A stretch of 64,000 nucleotides of DNA from Tessaracoccus rhinocerotis (GCF_007197885.1 NZ_VKKG01000005.1:62001-126000); one strand, 5' to 3'; shown: positions 37,862 through 47,439, counted from the stretch's first letter. A program made the numbers and translations. The notes: generated by a model not told the origin, from the letters alone.

Positions 37862-38901
37862 CCTCCGAGCTGCGAGATGAACACGGAGTTCAGCATCTCG
37901 TCGGCCTGGGTGAGCACCGCCTCGTCCTCGAAGTCGGCCGCCGGCACGAGCAGCACGCTCGCGAAGCCGACCTGGTCCGCGGTGCGGCTGGAGATCACGG
38001 CGAACAGGCCGAGCTCCGTGGTGCCGCTGCCACCGGTGGTGGTCATGATCGCCAGCTGACTGGCGACCGCCAGGTCCGGATGGACGTCTGCCACCTGGAC
38101 CTCGCCCTTGCTCACGTCGGTGCCGTCCTGGGTGAGGTTGTCCACGAGCTGCGCGACCTCGGCCTCCGGGTTGGCACTGTTGCCCGTGTTGACCAGGAAC
38201 ACCCGGCCCGCGGCGTCGGTGAGCAACACGCCGTTGTCGGACTGGTCCGCGACGCTCCAGCCGGCAGCCGGAACGACGCTCATGCCGTTGCCGACGTCGA
38301 TCGCACCGGCCGGCGGCTGGGGATCCTCGGTCTCGGGCTCGGTGGGCTCGGTCGTCTCCGGGTCCGCTGGCTCGGTGGTCTCCGGTTCGGCGGGCTCGGT
38401 CGTCTCCGGGTCCGCCGGCTCGGTGGTCTCCGGCTCGGCGGGCTCGGTGGTCTCCGGGTCCGCCGGCGTCTGCGAGACCGGTGGAGGTGGTGGCACGTCC
38501 GGGCCGTCGTCACCGCCGCCGAGGAGCGCGAACGCCAGCCCGGCGATCGCGAGCACACCGACAGCTCCCACGACGATGCCGATGATCTTGCCGCTGGAGT
38601 TCTTCTGGGGCGGCTGCTGGGCGCCCTGGTAGTTCTGGTACGGACCCGGCTGGCCGTAGCCCTGCTGCCCGTACCCCGGTTGCTGCTGGCCGTAACCGGA
38701 CTGCGGCTGCTGGCCGTACCCAGACGGCGGCTGCTGGTAGCCGGGTTGCGGCTGCTGACCGTAGCCGGGCTGCGGCTGTTGACCGTAACCCGGCTGTGGC
38801 TGCTGGCCGTAGCCGGGTTGGGGCTGACCGGGGCCGCCCTGCGGGCCAGGGCCTTGGGACGGTTGGCCACCGTACTGTCCGGGATTCTGGTTGTCAGTCA
38901 T
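37858..38901 (-). CDS. Repeat-rich single-pass membrane protein of unknown function
   Basis: A 347-residue protein in four parts. The cytoplasmic N-terminus (about 1-100) is made of Gln, Pro, Gly and Tyr, with repeated QQPQPGYG units. One membrane helix follows ([22 protein letters not shown]). Then comes an acidic outside stalk of repeated ETTEPADP units, and a folded domain of about 145 residues ([10 protein letters not shown] to SVFISQLGG). I do not recognise the folded domain beyond a general likeness to actinobacterial secreted or stress proteins with this layout. The ATG overlaps the end of the zinc-ribbon gene (ATGA), so the two products probably act together. Confidence 0.85.
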   Translation of the reverse strand: MTDNQNPGQYGGQPSQGPGPQGGPGQPQPGYGQQPQPGYGQQPQPGYGQQPQPGYQQPPSGYGQQPQSGYGQQQPGYGQQGYGQPGPYQNYQGAQQPPQKNSSGKIIGIVVGAVGVLAIAGLAFALLGGGDDGPDVPPPPPVSQTPADPETTEPAEPETTEPADPETTEPAEPETTEPADPETTEPTEPETEDPQPPAGAIDVGNGMSVVPAAGWSVADQSDNGVLLTDAAGRVFLVNTGNSANPEAEVAQLVDNLTQDGTDVSKGEVQVADVHPDLAVASQLAIMTTTGGSGTTELGLFAVISSRTADQVGFASVLLVPAADFEDEAVLTQADEMLNSVFISQLGG

Positions 38902-40163
38902 CGGGCCTCCTCCTCGTCCTGGCTGGTGCTGGCGGCTTCACCGGCGGGGATTCCCCGGCTCTCGGCCACGGAACCGACAGGGGCGAGCGCCGCGCCGGCC
39001 CTGTTCGCCTTGGACCGGGTCCGGGTCGACGTGCCGCACGCGCTGCAGAAGGCGGCATGGGCGATGAGGGGCATCTCACACTTGGGGCAGAACTCGAGCT
39101 GCCCGTCGGCGCCGACGCCCTCATGCGGGCCGACACCGGAGCGGGCGGACGCCTCGAGGGCACCCTCCATCAGGCCGTGGTGGAGGACGTTGCGCACGCG
39201 GATGATGAGGACGCCCAGGATGAGGAGGCCCCAGATGACCTGCAGCATGACCCGCATCGTCGGGTCCGACACGAGGCCCAGTAGGTAGACGCCACCGCTG
39301 TAGAGGACGTTGGCGACGATGGCCTCGGCGAGACCACGCACGTAGCGGCCGGTGAAGCCGTCGTAGCCCTCACCGAGTCCCGAAAACTCGGCGCAGGCGA
39401 TGCCGGTGGCAGTTCCGATCAGCAAGGGCTTGACGAAGCCCTCGAGGAAGATCAGGGAGACCCACGTGCCCGGGTCGGAGGACTCGATGAAGCCACCGGT
39501 CAGCGACGGCCAGTGGCGTACCAGCGTGTCCGCCGTCGAGTAGGCGACGCCGGCGATGATGCCGAAGGTCAGGCCGTCCATGAGGTCGTCGAACGCCGGA
39601 CGGCTGGCCAGGATGACCGGTCCGATCTGGCGGATGAGCTCGCCCACGACCGGGACGACGATGAGGGCCGTCAGGAGCGGTCCCGCCCCGATGCCCCCGA
39701 GGGAGATCCCGTCGACGTCGTTGACCGGGGTTGCGGCTGCGAGCAGGCCGAGGCTCTTGAGGATTGCCAGGAACACGGCCGCCAGGCCGCCCGTCAGGAT
39801 GAACGCCAGCACCGTCACCGGGACCGGCTGGTCCTCCCAGAGGTTCACGTCGTAGATGTAGACGATGTAGACGATCGGGACGGAGAACGCCGCGATCAGC
39901 ACCGCGATCGGCAGCGCGCCGAAGATGGCGGCCACGAGTGCCGCCGTCAGGGCGATCACGAGCGCGAGCCGATAGGTCTGCGGCTTCTCACCGGCACCGC
40001 GCGGCATGATCGTCGAGACCAGCGCGAACGATGCGACGGGTTCGTCGGGCTTGACTGCGAATGACTTTCGTTTGGCCTCGTCCGGATGCGTCATGTCGTG
40101 CCCACAGCGATGGCAGAAATGAGCGACGTCCGGCAGTTGGGCCCCACAGCGTGGGCACTCCAT
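38898..40163 (-). CDS. Zinc-ribbon PrsW-like multipass membrane protein
   Basis: A 421-residue membrane protein with a CxxC zinc ribbon at each end: CPRCGAQ and CHRCGHD at the N-terminus, CPKCEMP and CSACGTS at about residues 360-380. The core has eight or nine membrane helices and resembles the PrsW intramembrane protease family ([20 protein letters not shown]). The expected EExxK-type catalytic motif is replaced by [11 protein letters not shown], and the later FxxxE site reads GVAYSTAD, so protease activity is doubtful. It is co-translated with the repeat-rich protein. GAGAGG lies nine bases before the ATG. Confidence 0.82.
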   Translation of the reverse strand: MECPRCGAQLPDVAHFCHRCGHDMTHPDEAKRKSFAVKPDEPVASFALVSTIMPRGAGEKPQTYRLALVIALTAALVAAIFGALPIAVLIAAFSVPIVYIVYIYDVNLWEDQPVPVTVLAFILTGGLAAVFLAILKSLGLLAAATPVNDVDGISLGGIGAGPLLTALIVVPVVGELIRQIGPVILASRPAFDDLMDGLTFGIIAGVAYSTADTLVRHWPSLTGGFIESSDPGTWVSLIFLEGFVKPLLIGTATGIACAEFSGLGEGYDGFTGRYVRGLAEAIVANVLYSGGVYLLGLVSDPTMRVMLQVIWGLLILGVLIIRVRNVLHHGLMEGALEASARSGVGPHEGVGADGQLEFCPKCEMPLIAHAAFCSACGTSTRTRSKANRAGAALAPVGSVAESRGIPAGEAASTSQDEEEAR

Positions 40164-40282
40164 GGATGATTACCTCTCTTTTCTCGGCCGGGCCCCCAGC
40201 CCGGTCCCTCGAAACACTCCGCCCAGTCTGGCGGATGAGGCGCTCACTACGACCCAAACACACGAGGCAGTGCGAAAGTGAC

Positions 40283-41251
40283 TTACCAGGCGTAGGCCTC
40301 CGGTGCGGTGCCTCCCGGACCCGGGAAGATGTCGTCGAGGACCGCGAGGGCGTCGTCGTCGAGCTCGATGTCGAGTGCCCTGACTGCGCTGTCCAGCTGC
40401 TCCATCGTCCGCGGCCCGACGATCGGTCCGGTCACGGCCGGCTGGTGGAGCAGCCAGGCCAGGGCGACGTCGCCCGGCTCCTCGCCACGCTGGTCGCAGA
40501 AGTCCTCCCAGCGCTGCAGCTGCTCGCGGCGCTGCTCGATCTCCTTGCGCATGTGCTCCTCGGAACGGCGGCCGTCCTCGATCTTGCGAAGGACGCCACC
40601 GAGCAGCCCGCCACCCAAGGGCGACCAGGGCAGCACACCGAGGCCGTACTCCTGGGCCGCGGGGAGCACCTCGAGTTCGACGGTGCGCGCGGTGAGGTTG
40701 TACAGCGACTGCTCGCTCACGAGCCCGAGGGAGTGCCGGGCACGGGCCGACTCGCACGCTGCGGCGATGTGCCAGCCGGCGAAGTTCGACGACCCGACGT
40801 AGACCACCTTGCCCTGCGCGACGAGCGTGTCCATCGCCTGCCAGACCTCCTCCCAGGGCGTGTTCCGGTCGATGTGGTGCATCTGGTACAGGTCGATGTG
40901 GTCAGTCTGGAGACGGCGCAGCGAGTCATCCACCGCGCATCGGATGTGGACGGCGGAGAGCCGCGAGTCATTGGGGCGGTCCGACATGTTGCCGAAGACC
41001 TTCGTCGCCAACACCACCTCGTCGCGGCGCCCCGACTTCTCGAACCACCTGCCGATGATCTCCTCGGTCCATCCCCTCCGATCGGCACCGCCGTAGACGT
41101 TTGCGGTGTCGAAGAAATTGATGCCCTGGTCCAGGGCGGAGTCCATGATCCGATGGGCTTCGGCCTCTTCCGTCTGGGGACCGAAGTTCATGGTTCCGAG
41201 GACGATTCTGGAGACCTTCGCCCCGGTCCTGCCGAGTTGGGTGTAGTGCAT
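40283..41251 (-). CDS. Aldo/keto reductase
   Basis: A 322-residue NADPH-dependent aldo/keto reductase of the Kv-beta/YhdN-like group. The catalytic tetrad is visible: Asp and Tyr in FFDTANVYGG, Lys in VVLATKVFG and His in YQMHHID. The cofactor phosphate site is near VGPRTMEQLDSA. The physiological carbonyl substrate is unknown. It stands alone, 119 bases before the next gene in the same direction. Confidence 0.93.
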   Translation of the reverse strand: MHYTQLGRTGAKVSRIVLGTMNFGPQTEEAEAHRIMDSALDQGINFFDTANVYGGADRRGWTEEIIGRWFEKSGRRDEVVLATKVFGNMSDRPNDSRLSAVHIRCAVDDSLRRLQTDHIDLYQMHHIDRNTPWEEVWQAMDTLVAQGKVVYVGSSNFAGWHIAAACESARARHSLGLVSEQSLYNLTARTVELEVLPAAQEYGLGVLPWSPLGGGLLGGVLRKIEDGRRSEEHMRKEIEQRREQLQRWEDFCDQRGEEPGDVALAWLLHQPAVTGPIVGPRTMEQLDSAVRALDIELDDDALAVLDDIFPGPGGTAPEAYAW

Positions 41252-41311
41252 CGTTGCTCCGTTCGGGTCGGTGTTGGATCCAACCTACCGACTCGGGACG
41301 TCCGGCCTGGG

Positions 41312-41488
41312 CTATCCCGGCGTCTGGCTCGAGTCCTTCCGGGTGCCCTCAGGATCCTCGGTTCTCTCGATCGACTCCTCGAGGATGGCCTCGGCCTGCT
41401 CGAGGGGGGCCTCGCTGCCCGCAGATCGCTCCTCGGGCAGCAACTTGGCACGGCTCTCGACGTCGTCCTCGTCCGGTGTCTGCGTCAT
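41312..41488 (-). CDS. Small acidic conserved protein
   Basis: A 58-residue acidic protein (MTQTPDEDDVESRAKLLPEE at the start) with the pattern LLPEE, GS-P-QA-AIL, R-DPEGT. From memory this pattern is common in short actinobacterial proteins of unknown function, so the gene is probably real. The ATG at 41488 is preferred over the GTG two codons earlier because TAACGT lies eight bases before it. No membrane or DNA-binding segment is seen. Confidence 0.6.
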   Translation of the reverse strand: MTQTPDEDDVESRAKLLPEERSAGSEAPLEQAEAILEESIERTEDPEGTRKDSSQTPG

Positions 41489-41565
41489 ACGCACGGACGT
41501 TACCGCGCTCGGCTTGTCACTGCGGCAGGAGGTGCCGATGTCGGTCGCGCCATTGCCTCATTCAT

Positions 41566-41595
41566 CGAGAAACGATAGATTGATATCGAGTCTCG
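41566..41595 (+). promoter_or_regulatory. Operator/promoter of the DUF2975-HTH pair
   Basis: CGAGAAACGATA (41566-41577) and TATCGAGTCTCG (41584-41595) are inverted arms with 10 of 12 positions matching and a six-base spacer. A TANNNT -10 (TAGATT, 41576-41581) sits at the centre. The HTH protein encoded downstream is the obvious binder. Confidence 0.6.
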
Positions 41596-41605
41596 GGAGG
41601 TAATG

Positions 41606-42097
41606 ATGCATGGCGCGTCGATCGTGGTGCTCAAGGTGGTGATCGCCCTGTCGTTGGCGGGCTCACTGGTGGTCCAGGCGATGATCCTGCCCGCCGCGTG
41701 GGGTGACCTGGTGGACGCAGACGTGCCGACGTGGGCGCGGGTCGCCCTGGTGTCCATCGCCGCGCTGGGAGTGCTGACCATGCAGGTGTTCGCCGTCTGC
41801 GTCTGGCGGCTGCTGACCCTCGTGCGGAGGGGTTCCGTGTTCTCCGAGGCCTCCTTCCGGTACGTCAACGTCATCATCGGCGCATTCGTGACGGCCGCTG
41901 TCCTCGCGTTCGTCCTGGCCGTGCTGCTCGCACCCGGTGGGGTGGCACCCGGACTGGTCGGGTTGGTCAGCGGTGCCGCACTGGTGCTGGCCGGCATCGC
42001 CCTGCTGGTGGCCGTGATGAGGCGCCTGCTCGTCCAGGCGATCGCCACCGAGTCCGAGGCGCGAGCACTGCGATCCGAGCTGGACGAGGTGGTCTAG
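41606..42097 (+). CDS. DUF2975 membrane protein
   Basis: A 163-residue protein with four membrane helices (VVLKVVIALSLAGSLVVQAM first) and the DUF2975 segment RLLTLVRRGSVFSEASFRYV between helices two and three. Members always seem to be paired with a short YozG-like regulator, as here; the function is unknown. The ATG at 41606 is five bases after GGGAGG and is preferred over the ATG at 41603. Confidence 0.85.
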   Translation: MHGASIVVLKVVIALSLAGSLVVQAMILPAAWGDLVDADVPTWARVALVSIAALGVLTMQVFAVCVWRLLTLVRRGSVFSEASFRYVNVIIGAFVTAAVLAFVLAVLLAPGGVAPGLVGLVSGAALVLAGIALLVAVMRRLLVQAIATESEARALRSELDEVV

Positions 42098-42318
42098 TGC
42101 CGATCGTGGTGGACATCGACGTCATGCTGGCCCGGCGAAAGATGGCCGTCGGCACCCTCGCCGAACTCGTGGGCATCACGCCCGCCAACCTCGCCGTACT
42201 CAAGAACGGCCGCGCGAAGGCCGTCCGGTTCAGCACGCTCGACGCCCTGTGCGCGGCACTCGAGTGCCAGCCCGGGGAACTGCTGAGATGGGAACCCGAC
42301 TCCCCTGACGCAGGCTGA
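42097..42318 (+). CDS. YozG-like XRE regulator
   Basis: A 73-residue protein that is almost only a helix-turn-helix: DVMLARRKMAVGTLAELVGI followed by TPANLAVLKNGRAKAVRFSTL. It starts at a GTG that overlaps the TAG stop of the DUF2975 gene by one base. It probably controls its own operon through the large inverted repeat at 41566-41595. How the membrane partner changes its activity is unknown. Confidence 0.85.
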   Translation: MPIVVDIDVMLARRKMAVGTLAELVGITPANLAVLKNGRAKAVRFSTLDALCAALECQPGELLRWEPDSPDAG

Positions 42319-42337
42319 GCCGGCTTCACCGGGTCGT

Positions 42338-42359
42338 GGCCGCGCGGCCCCGGCCGGGG
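42338..42359. terminator. Overlapping G+C palindromes in a convergent gap
   Basis: GGCCGCGCGGCC (42338-42349) and CCCCGGCCGGGG (42348-42359) overlap between two convergent genes. They are probably a bidirectional terminator, but there is no T-run and no loop in the linear form. Confidence 0.35.
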
Positions 42360-42371
42360 TTGGCCGCCCTC

Positions 42372-43319
42372 TCAGTCCCCTCCGGTGTCCCCGGCGGTGA
42401 CCGCTCGGAGAAGCCGCTCCCCCATGCGGGCGAAGCGCTCGTTGCCGTAGGAGTGGCGGACATAGATCAGCGCGAAGTGGAGGCCCCAGAGCCGGGCGCG
42501 ATCCCACGTCGGCTCGTCGACCGGGGTGCCGCCGCCCGCCGCGCTCCGGAACCGTCGGCGTTCCTCCGGCTGGAACAGCATCCAGGCCACGGCGAGGTCG
42601 ACCGCAGGGTCACCTGAGGTGAGGTCGCCGAAGTCGAGCACGGCCACGATCTCACCCCCGTCGACGAGGAGGTTGGCGCTGTGCAGGTCGCCGTGGAGCC
42701 ACTTCGCCGGCCCTCGCCACGGCGACGTCTTGGCGAGTTCGTCGACGAGCGCGTCGAGCGCGGTCCGTTCGAGGTGGAGCCGCGCAAGGTTGGCGCGGAT
42801 CCGCGGCACCAATCCCGTGACGGGTTGGCCACGGAACGGGTTGCGAGGGGCCTCCACCGGCGCCGGGCGGTGGAGGGCGTGTACGAACGCTCCGAGCCGA
42901 TCGGCCTCTCTCGCGGGATCGGCGAGTGGGACATCGGCCGCCACCTCGCCCTGGAACCAGTCGCAGATGCTCCAGGCCCATGGATACCCCAGCCCGGGGA
43001 CGCCGACCCTGAGCGGCACGGGCACCGGAATGGGCAAGTGGGTGGCGAGTGCGGGAAGCCAGCGTTGCTCGTGCGCGACCAGTGCCGCGGCGAGCTCGCG
43101 ACGCGGGAGGCGGGCGACCAGATCTGTGCCGACCCGCACGATCACGTTGTCCCAGCCATTGGCCACGATCGCCAGGTCCCGCTCCGCGAGATCCGGATGC
43201 TGCTCGGCCAGCAGACCCCGCACGAGTTCGACGGTGACGTCGACCTCCGCCGGCGGGGTCCCAACCGTGCCTGTCGCAGGACGTTCGCCCGACTGCCGTT
43301 CACCGCCTATTGCACCCAC
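42372..43319 (-). CDS. Aminoglycoside phosphotransferase-like kinase
   Basis: A 315-residue protein-kinase-like phosphotransferase of the APH family. The catalytic loop WLHGDLHSANLLVDGG and the metal-binding VLDFGDLTSGDPAVDLA are complete. The nucleotide lysine region is reduced (VIVRVGTDLVARLPRR). Many such chromosomal proteins phosphorylate unknown small molecules; resistance should not be assumed. The start is GTG 43319, with AGGAGA upstream. It diverges from the broken corA gene. Confidence 0.87.
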   Translation of the reverse strand: MGAIGGERQSGERPATGTVGTPPAEVDVTVELVRGLLAEQHPDLAERDLAIVANGWDNVIVRVGTDLVARLPRRELAAALVAHEQRWLPALATHLPIPVPVPLRVGVPGLGYPWAWSICDWFQGEVAADVPLADPAREADRLGAFVHALHRPAPVEAPRNPFRGQPVTGLVPRIRANLARLHLERTALDALVDELAKTSPWRGPAKWLHGDLHSANLLVDGGEIVAVLDFGDLTSGDPAVDLAVAWMLFQPEERRRFRSAAGGGTPVDEPTWDRARLWGLHFALIYVRHSYGNERFARMGERLLRAVTAGDTGGD

Positions 43320-43387
43320 TCTTCTCTCCTGTGATTGTGTTCAGCGCGGCGGCAGTAGACTTCGCGGGCCGGCCTGACAATGGAATC

Positions 43388-44141
43388 ATGGCCACTGTCA
43401 CGAGTCGATCATGGCGCCACGGGGTTGTCACGGACGACGACCTCACAGATGAGGAACTCCTGCGCGCGGTGCACGACGAGCAAACCCTTGTGTGGGTGGA
43501 CCTACTGGCACCGTCTGTGGACCGACTGGCCAAGATTGCCAGCGAGTTGGGGCTGCCCTTCACTGCAGTTGAGGATGCCCTCGCCCCCAAGGAGCGTCCG
43601 AAGCTCATCCGGCACGACTCCTACCTCTTTTTCACCACGTACGTCATGGCCGCCCCTGACCATGACCAGAGCCGGTTCGCCAACTGTTCAACCAGGGTTT
43701 CTGGATGGTTGCTCCCGTACGCCCTCGTCACCATTCGTCTCGACGACCGATTCTCGATGTCACCGGTGGTGGCTGCCTGGGAGGACGATCCCCGTCTGCT
43801 CGCCCCCTGATCTGGATTCCCCAGCACTCGGGCCATGGTTCGATGACCTGACAGACCACGTGTTGAGAGCCGGCGAGTGGACAGAGTCGCTGCGCGACCT
43901 GCTCGCCTCCGCCTTCGAGACCAACCTCTCCCTGACCGATGCCCGCCTGAACACCATCATGAAGAAGCTGGCCGGCTGGGGCGCGATCATCGCCGTTCCA
44001 ACGGCGATCACGGGTTGGTTCGGACAGAACCTCCCGGTCCTCGGGTACGGAGAGCCGCTCGGTGTTTGGCTTTCCCTCGTGATGGTCCTCGCAGGAGTGG
44101 GAATCCTGTACCTGCTCTTTCGAAGACACGACTGGCTGTAG
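43388..44141 (+). pseudogene. corA-family magnesium transporter gene, internal deletion and frameshift
   Basis: The first 141 codons encode the N-terminal cytoplasmic part of an actinobacterial CorA (DLLAPSVDRLAKIASELGLP to VTIRLDDRFSM), ending at a stop at 43810. The C-terminal part follows at once in another frame: WFDDLTDHVLRAGEWTESLR, NLSLTDARLNTIMKKLAG, and two membrane helices with the GxN-like motif ITGWFGQN. The roughly 80-100 residues of helical stalk expected between them are missing. A deletion that also changed the frame explains this; a simple read error does not. GACAAT lies six bases before the ATG. Confidence 0.85.
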
Positions 44142-44200
44142 CCAACCTTTCCTGCTGCGGGCGGGCGTAGGCTGGTGGCACGCCCGTTCAAGGAGGAGCG

Positions 44201-45447
44201 ATGGCCGAGCACTCGGCCACAGGCCGACGTCACCGCCGACCGCTCTGGCCCAACGCAGTGGCGATCTGCTGCGCCCTCGTGCTGGGGGTTCCCGTCCTGC
44301 TGCTCCCCCTTTCGACCGCCGTGACGCCGTTCTTGTGGATCCCGCTGCTCCTGCTCGACCTGGCGCTGCTGGTGTGGTTGACGTTGCGGGGGCGGCGGCG
44401 GCGTCGTTCCGATTGCCATCACGGGGACCGCGCTGGTGGCAGCCTTGTCGGTGGTCGCCTCGCAGGGGCTGGCTGCGACCCCTGCGATAGAGGGGGCGGA
44501 CGGACGAGCCATGCCGGGGAGCGTCGCCAGCCTGGAGCGCGTGACGCTCAACGGGACCGAGCAGTGGATCACCATCCGGGGCCACGACGTCGACAACCCT
44601 GTCCTCCTTAACCTCGGCATGGGAGGTCCGGGAGGGGGAGGTTTCGCCACTCGGTCACTGTTCGAACCGCTCGAGGAGTATTTCACGGTCGTCAGCTGGG
44701 ATGAGCCGGGTACGGGCAAGTCCTACGGCGCGGTCGCCTTCGACCGGCTGACGAAGGAACGCTTCGTGGCTGACGCCGCGAGCCTTGCCGAGCTCCTGCG
44801 CCAGCGCTTCGGGCAGGATCGCATCTACCTGTACGGAGTTTCGTGGTCGAGCATTCCGGGGATCTGGCTCGTTCAGCAGCACCCGTCGCTGTTCCAAGCG
44901 TTCGTGAGCACCGGCCAGATGGTCAACACCACGGAGAACGACCGGCTCGGCTACGCCCTGGCGCTGCAGTACCTCGACGAACGAGGGGACACCGGTAGGG
45001 CGGAGAAGCTGAGGCAGAACGGGCCGCCGCCGTACCGGGGCGGCGACGTCGTCTTCCGCTACGTCGCATTTCTTGACGTGTTGAACGAGATCATGGGGCA
45101 ACCGGCACTCTCGCTCATCGTGCCGGTGGTGCCGTTTCTCGCCCCGGAGTACGGGCTGGTCGACAAGGTCAACCACACCCGCGGCCTGATCGACTCCTTC
45201 AACGCCGTCTACCCGCAACTCGAGACGCTTGGACTTCACCGAGCAGGCGCGGGAGCTGGAAGTCCCCGTCTACTTCTTCGTCGGCAAGCACGACGTCAAC
45301 GCCATGAGCTCCTTGGCGGAGGAGTACTTCGAGGTCTTGTCCGCCCCCCACAAGGAGCTCATCTGGCTGGAGGGTGGTCACGGACTGGACGCGAACACCC
45401 AGGACCAGTTCGTCGACGTGATGGTCCACCGCATCCGGGAAGCGTGA
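44201..45447 (+). pseudogene. Membrane-anchored alpha/beta-hydrolase gene with two frameshifts
   Basis: The start (ATG 44201 after GGAGGAGCG) encodes two membrane helices. At the CGG-rich run near 44390-44405 the frame changes, and coding goes on as VVPIAITGTALVAALSVVAS and then the hydrolase core: GGPGGGG, SWDEPGTGKSYG, and nucleophile region YGVSWSSIPG. Near 45225 it changes again (ETL / DFTEQARELEVPVYFF), and the last part holds the acid (GKHDVN) and histidine (EGGHGLD). One extra base at each site accounts for both shifts; corrected, the protein has about 414 residues. It resembles proline-iminopeptidase-like hydrolases. The nucleophile motif is G-V-S-W-S rather than GxSxG. Confidence 0.8.
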
Positions 45448-45506
45448 GCGATCGCGTCCGGCGGCCCCACGCGGTGGTGTGGATCGAGCCATCGGCTGGG
45501 ACGCCG

Positions 45507-45728
45507 CTACTTGTCGCGACGTCCTCGCGCGAAGTACAAGATGGGGCCCACGAAGTTGATGGCGATGATCGCCGCCCACTTCTTCTTGCTGCCGTTGACA
45601 TCCTCGGGGGCACGACGGGCCAGGTCGACCCAAGCCATGACTGCGAGGGCCAACTGCAGGACGGTCAGTGCCGAGGTCCCGACGCGCTGACGTCGTGACA
45701 TGTCCTTCCAACGCTTCTTGCTCCCCAT
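45507..45728 (-). CDS. Small PLDc_N-type membrane protein
   Basis: A 73-residue protein with a basic N-terminus (MGSKKRWKDMSRRQR) and two membrane helices separated by WVDLARRAPEDVNGSKKKWA. This is the pattern of the phospholipase-D-nuclease N-terminal (PLDc_N) domain, found alone in many actinobacteria. The function of the free domain is unknown. AGGAGGGG lies before the ATG at 45728. The 233 bases between this gene and the next hold no gene that I can support. Confidence 0.75.
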   Translation of the reverse strand: MGSKKRWKDMSRRQRVGTSALTVLQLALAVMAWVDLARRAPEDVNGSKKKWAAIIAINFVGPILYFARGRRDK

Positions 45729-45961
45729 CGCGTCCCCTCCTGACGTTGAACAGACGGCCCCATGGCTGGCTGGGCACGCATCCCGCCCGACCCCCCGGAT
45801 GCCTCGTGCTGCTCCAGACGATACGCCGGCACCAGCACCTCCACAATGGTCCCGTGGCGACGGTTCCCGGCTCCTTTCGCGCTGTTCCCCGTGCGGCTCG
45901 CGCCCGGCGAGATCGTCGCCCTCGCCGCAAGGTGGCGCCCGGCTCTTCGCGCCCACCCGGG

Positions 45962-47362
45962 TCAGAGTGCAGATGAGCCGGTGTCAAGCGGACTTGCTGA
46001 GAGGTCGTGGAGTTCGGCGCCGACAGCCGCGATAAGGTGGTCGAGGTCAGGAAGTGCGTCAGCGTCGCCGGTCATGCTGATCGTGAGGCGCCCGGCGTAG
46101 GTCAGCATCGCCGCGCTCGCCCGGATCTGTTGCGCGATGGGCACGAACGGGATGAGCTCCAGCACCCGCCGACCCGCGAAGTACCGCGGCTGCGTCGGTC
46201 CGGGGATGTTGGAGGCGACCACGTTGACGCGTCCCTGCCGAGCACGTCCGTACGCTCCGGCACCCCGGGCGAGAAGGGCGGACGGGATGTGGTCTGCCGC
46301 CCTCACCAGGGCGGCGGTCGCGTCGGCCACCCGGCGGGATTTCTGGTCGGCGGTCCGGGCGCTCACCGTTGTGAGGCGGTGATGAGGCTCGGTCAGGTCG
46401 ACGGGCAGTTCGACGAAGATCGCCGCCGACAGGTTGCCGGGTCCCACCGATTGCCGTGCCGTTCTGCGGGACACGGGGACGATCGCGCGGAGGACCAACG
46501 AGGCCAAAGGTTCTCCACGCTCCGCCAGGTAGCGGCGGTACCCGCCTGCGAGCGCTGCCAGGAACATGTCGTTGACCGTGCAATCGGCGTTCCGCGCCGC
46601 CTGCACGACCGGTGCCAGGTCGGCACTGGTCCACCCCCAGATCCTGCGCGCCCCCAACGGACCCGTGAGCACTGACGGCGGCAGATCCGGCCGCATCACC
46701 TGGGCCAACCCGTAGCGAACCTGCCCGACCCGGCGGCGAGCCTCGCGAGGGGCGCGCAGTCATCGGGCGGTCAGACGAATCGCACGAACTGGGAGCAGCG
46801 CCAGCCAACTCGCCAGGTCAACCACCAACCGGGCCCGCGTGGGGGCGGGCGCTGGGTGCTCCACGCCCACTAGCGGTGGCGCAGCCTGCGGTCCGCTCGT
46901 CAGCAGGGAACCCACCAGACCCATCCCCGACACCCCGTCGACCATCGTGTGGTGAGCCTTGACCACGACCGCCCAGCGCCCGCCCGAGAGTCCGTGGACC
47001 AGCCACAACTCCCACAGGGGGCGGTCTGCGTCCAGACGCGACGCCATGACCTGCGCCACCAGGGCCTGCAGTTGCGACTCGCCCCCGGGGGCGTCGACCT
47101 CGGCCTGGTGCAGGTGACGGGCCGCGTCAAAGTTCTCGACGTCCACCCAGATCGGCCGCCCCAGATCCAGCGGCATCCGCATCACCCGCCGACGAGCGAT
47201 CGGTACCCCCGTTACACGCGTCACGACGAGGTCCCGGATCGACGACGTCTCGGGGGCCGGACCCTCCAGGATCAGTACTGACCCGACGTGCAGCGCCTGG
47301 GTCTCGGTCTCCATGGGCAGGAAGATCGCGTCCAGGGCGCTGAGCCGAGCGAAGCGAGTCAT
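45962..47362 (-). pseudogene. Wax ester synthase/diacylglycerol acyltransferase gene with an in-frame TGA
   Basis: The N-terminal part contains the acyl-CoA acyltransferase motif KAHHTMVDGVSGMGLV (HHxxxDG) and the start region SALDAIFLPMETETQ. At 46760-46762 a TGA interrupts the frame (AIRLTAR-stop-LRAPREARRR), and the same frame then goes on to a complete C-terminal DUF1298-type domain (LSAAIFVELPVDLTEPHHRL, VVASNIPGP). Without the stop the protein would have 466 residues, normal for this triacylglycerol or wax ester enzyme. One base change (for example CGA to TGA) explains it. CAGACT lies six bases before the ATG at 47362. Confidence 0.85.
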
Positions 47363-47439
47363 CCAGCCAGTCTGCCACCGGGTGAGTCCCGAATTGGTGG
47401 GAGTCGCCACTTGGGCCCGACCCTGTCGAACGCGGCTGG

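Noticed and set aside
38300..38830. Short tandem repeats that could look like a CRISPR or satellite array
   Set aside because: The repeats keep the reading frame and encode QPGY and ETTEP units of a protein; there are no unique spacers.
45729..45961. A PH-domain-like plus-strand fragment between the PLDc_N gene and the WS/DGAT gene
   Set aside because: The likeness (VRLAPGEIVALAARW) is short, the frame overlaps the opposite gene, and no start or stop fits well.
46760..46762. In-frame TGA as a selenocysteine codon in the WS/DGAT gene
   Set aside because: The site is a variable linker, not a catalytic position, and no SECIS-like hairpin is evident right after it.
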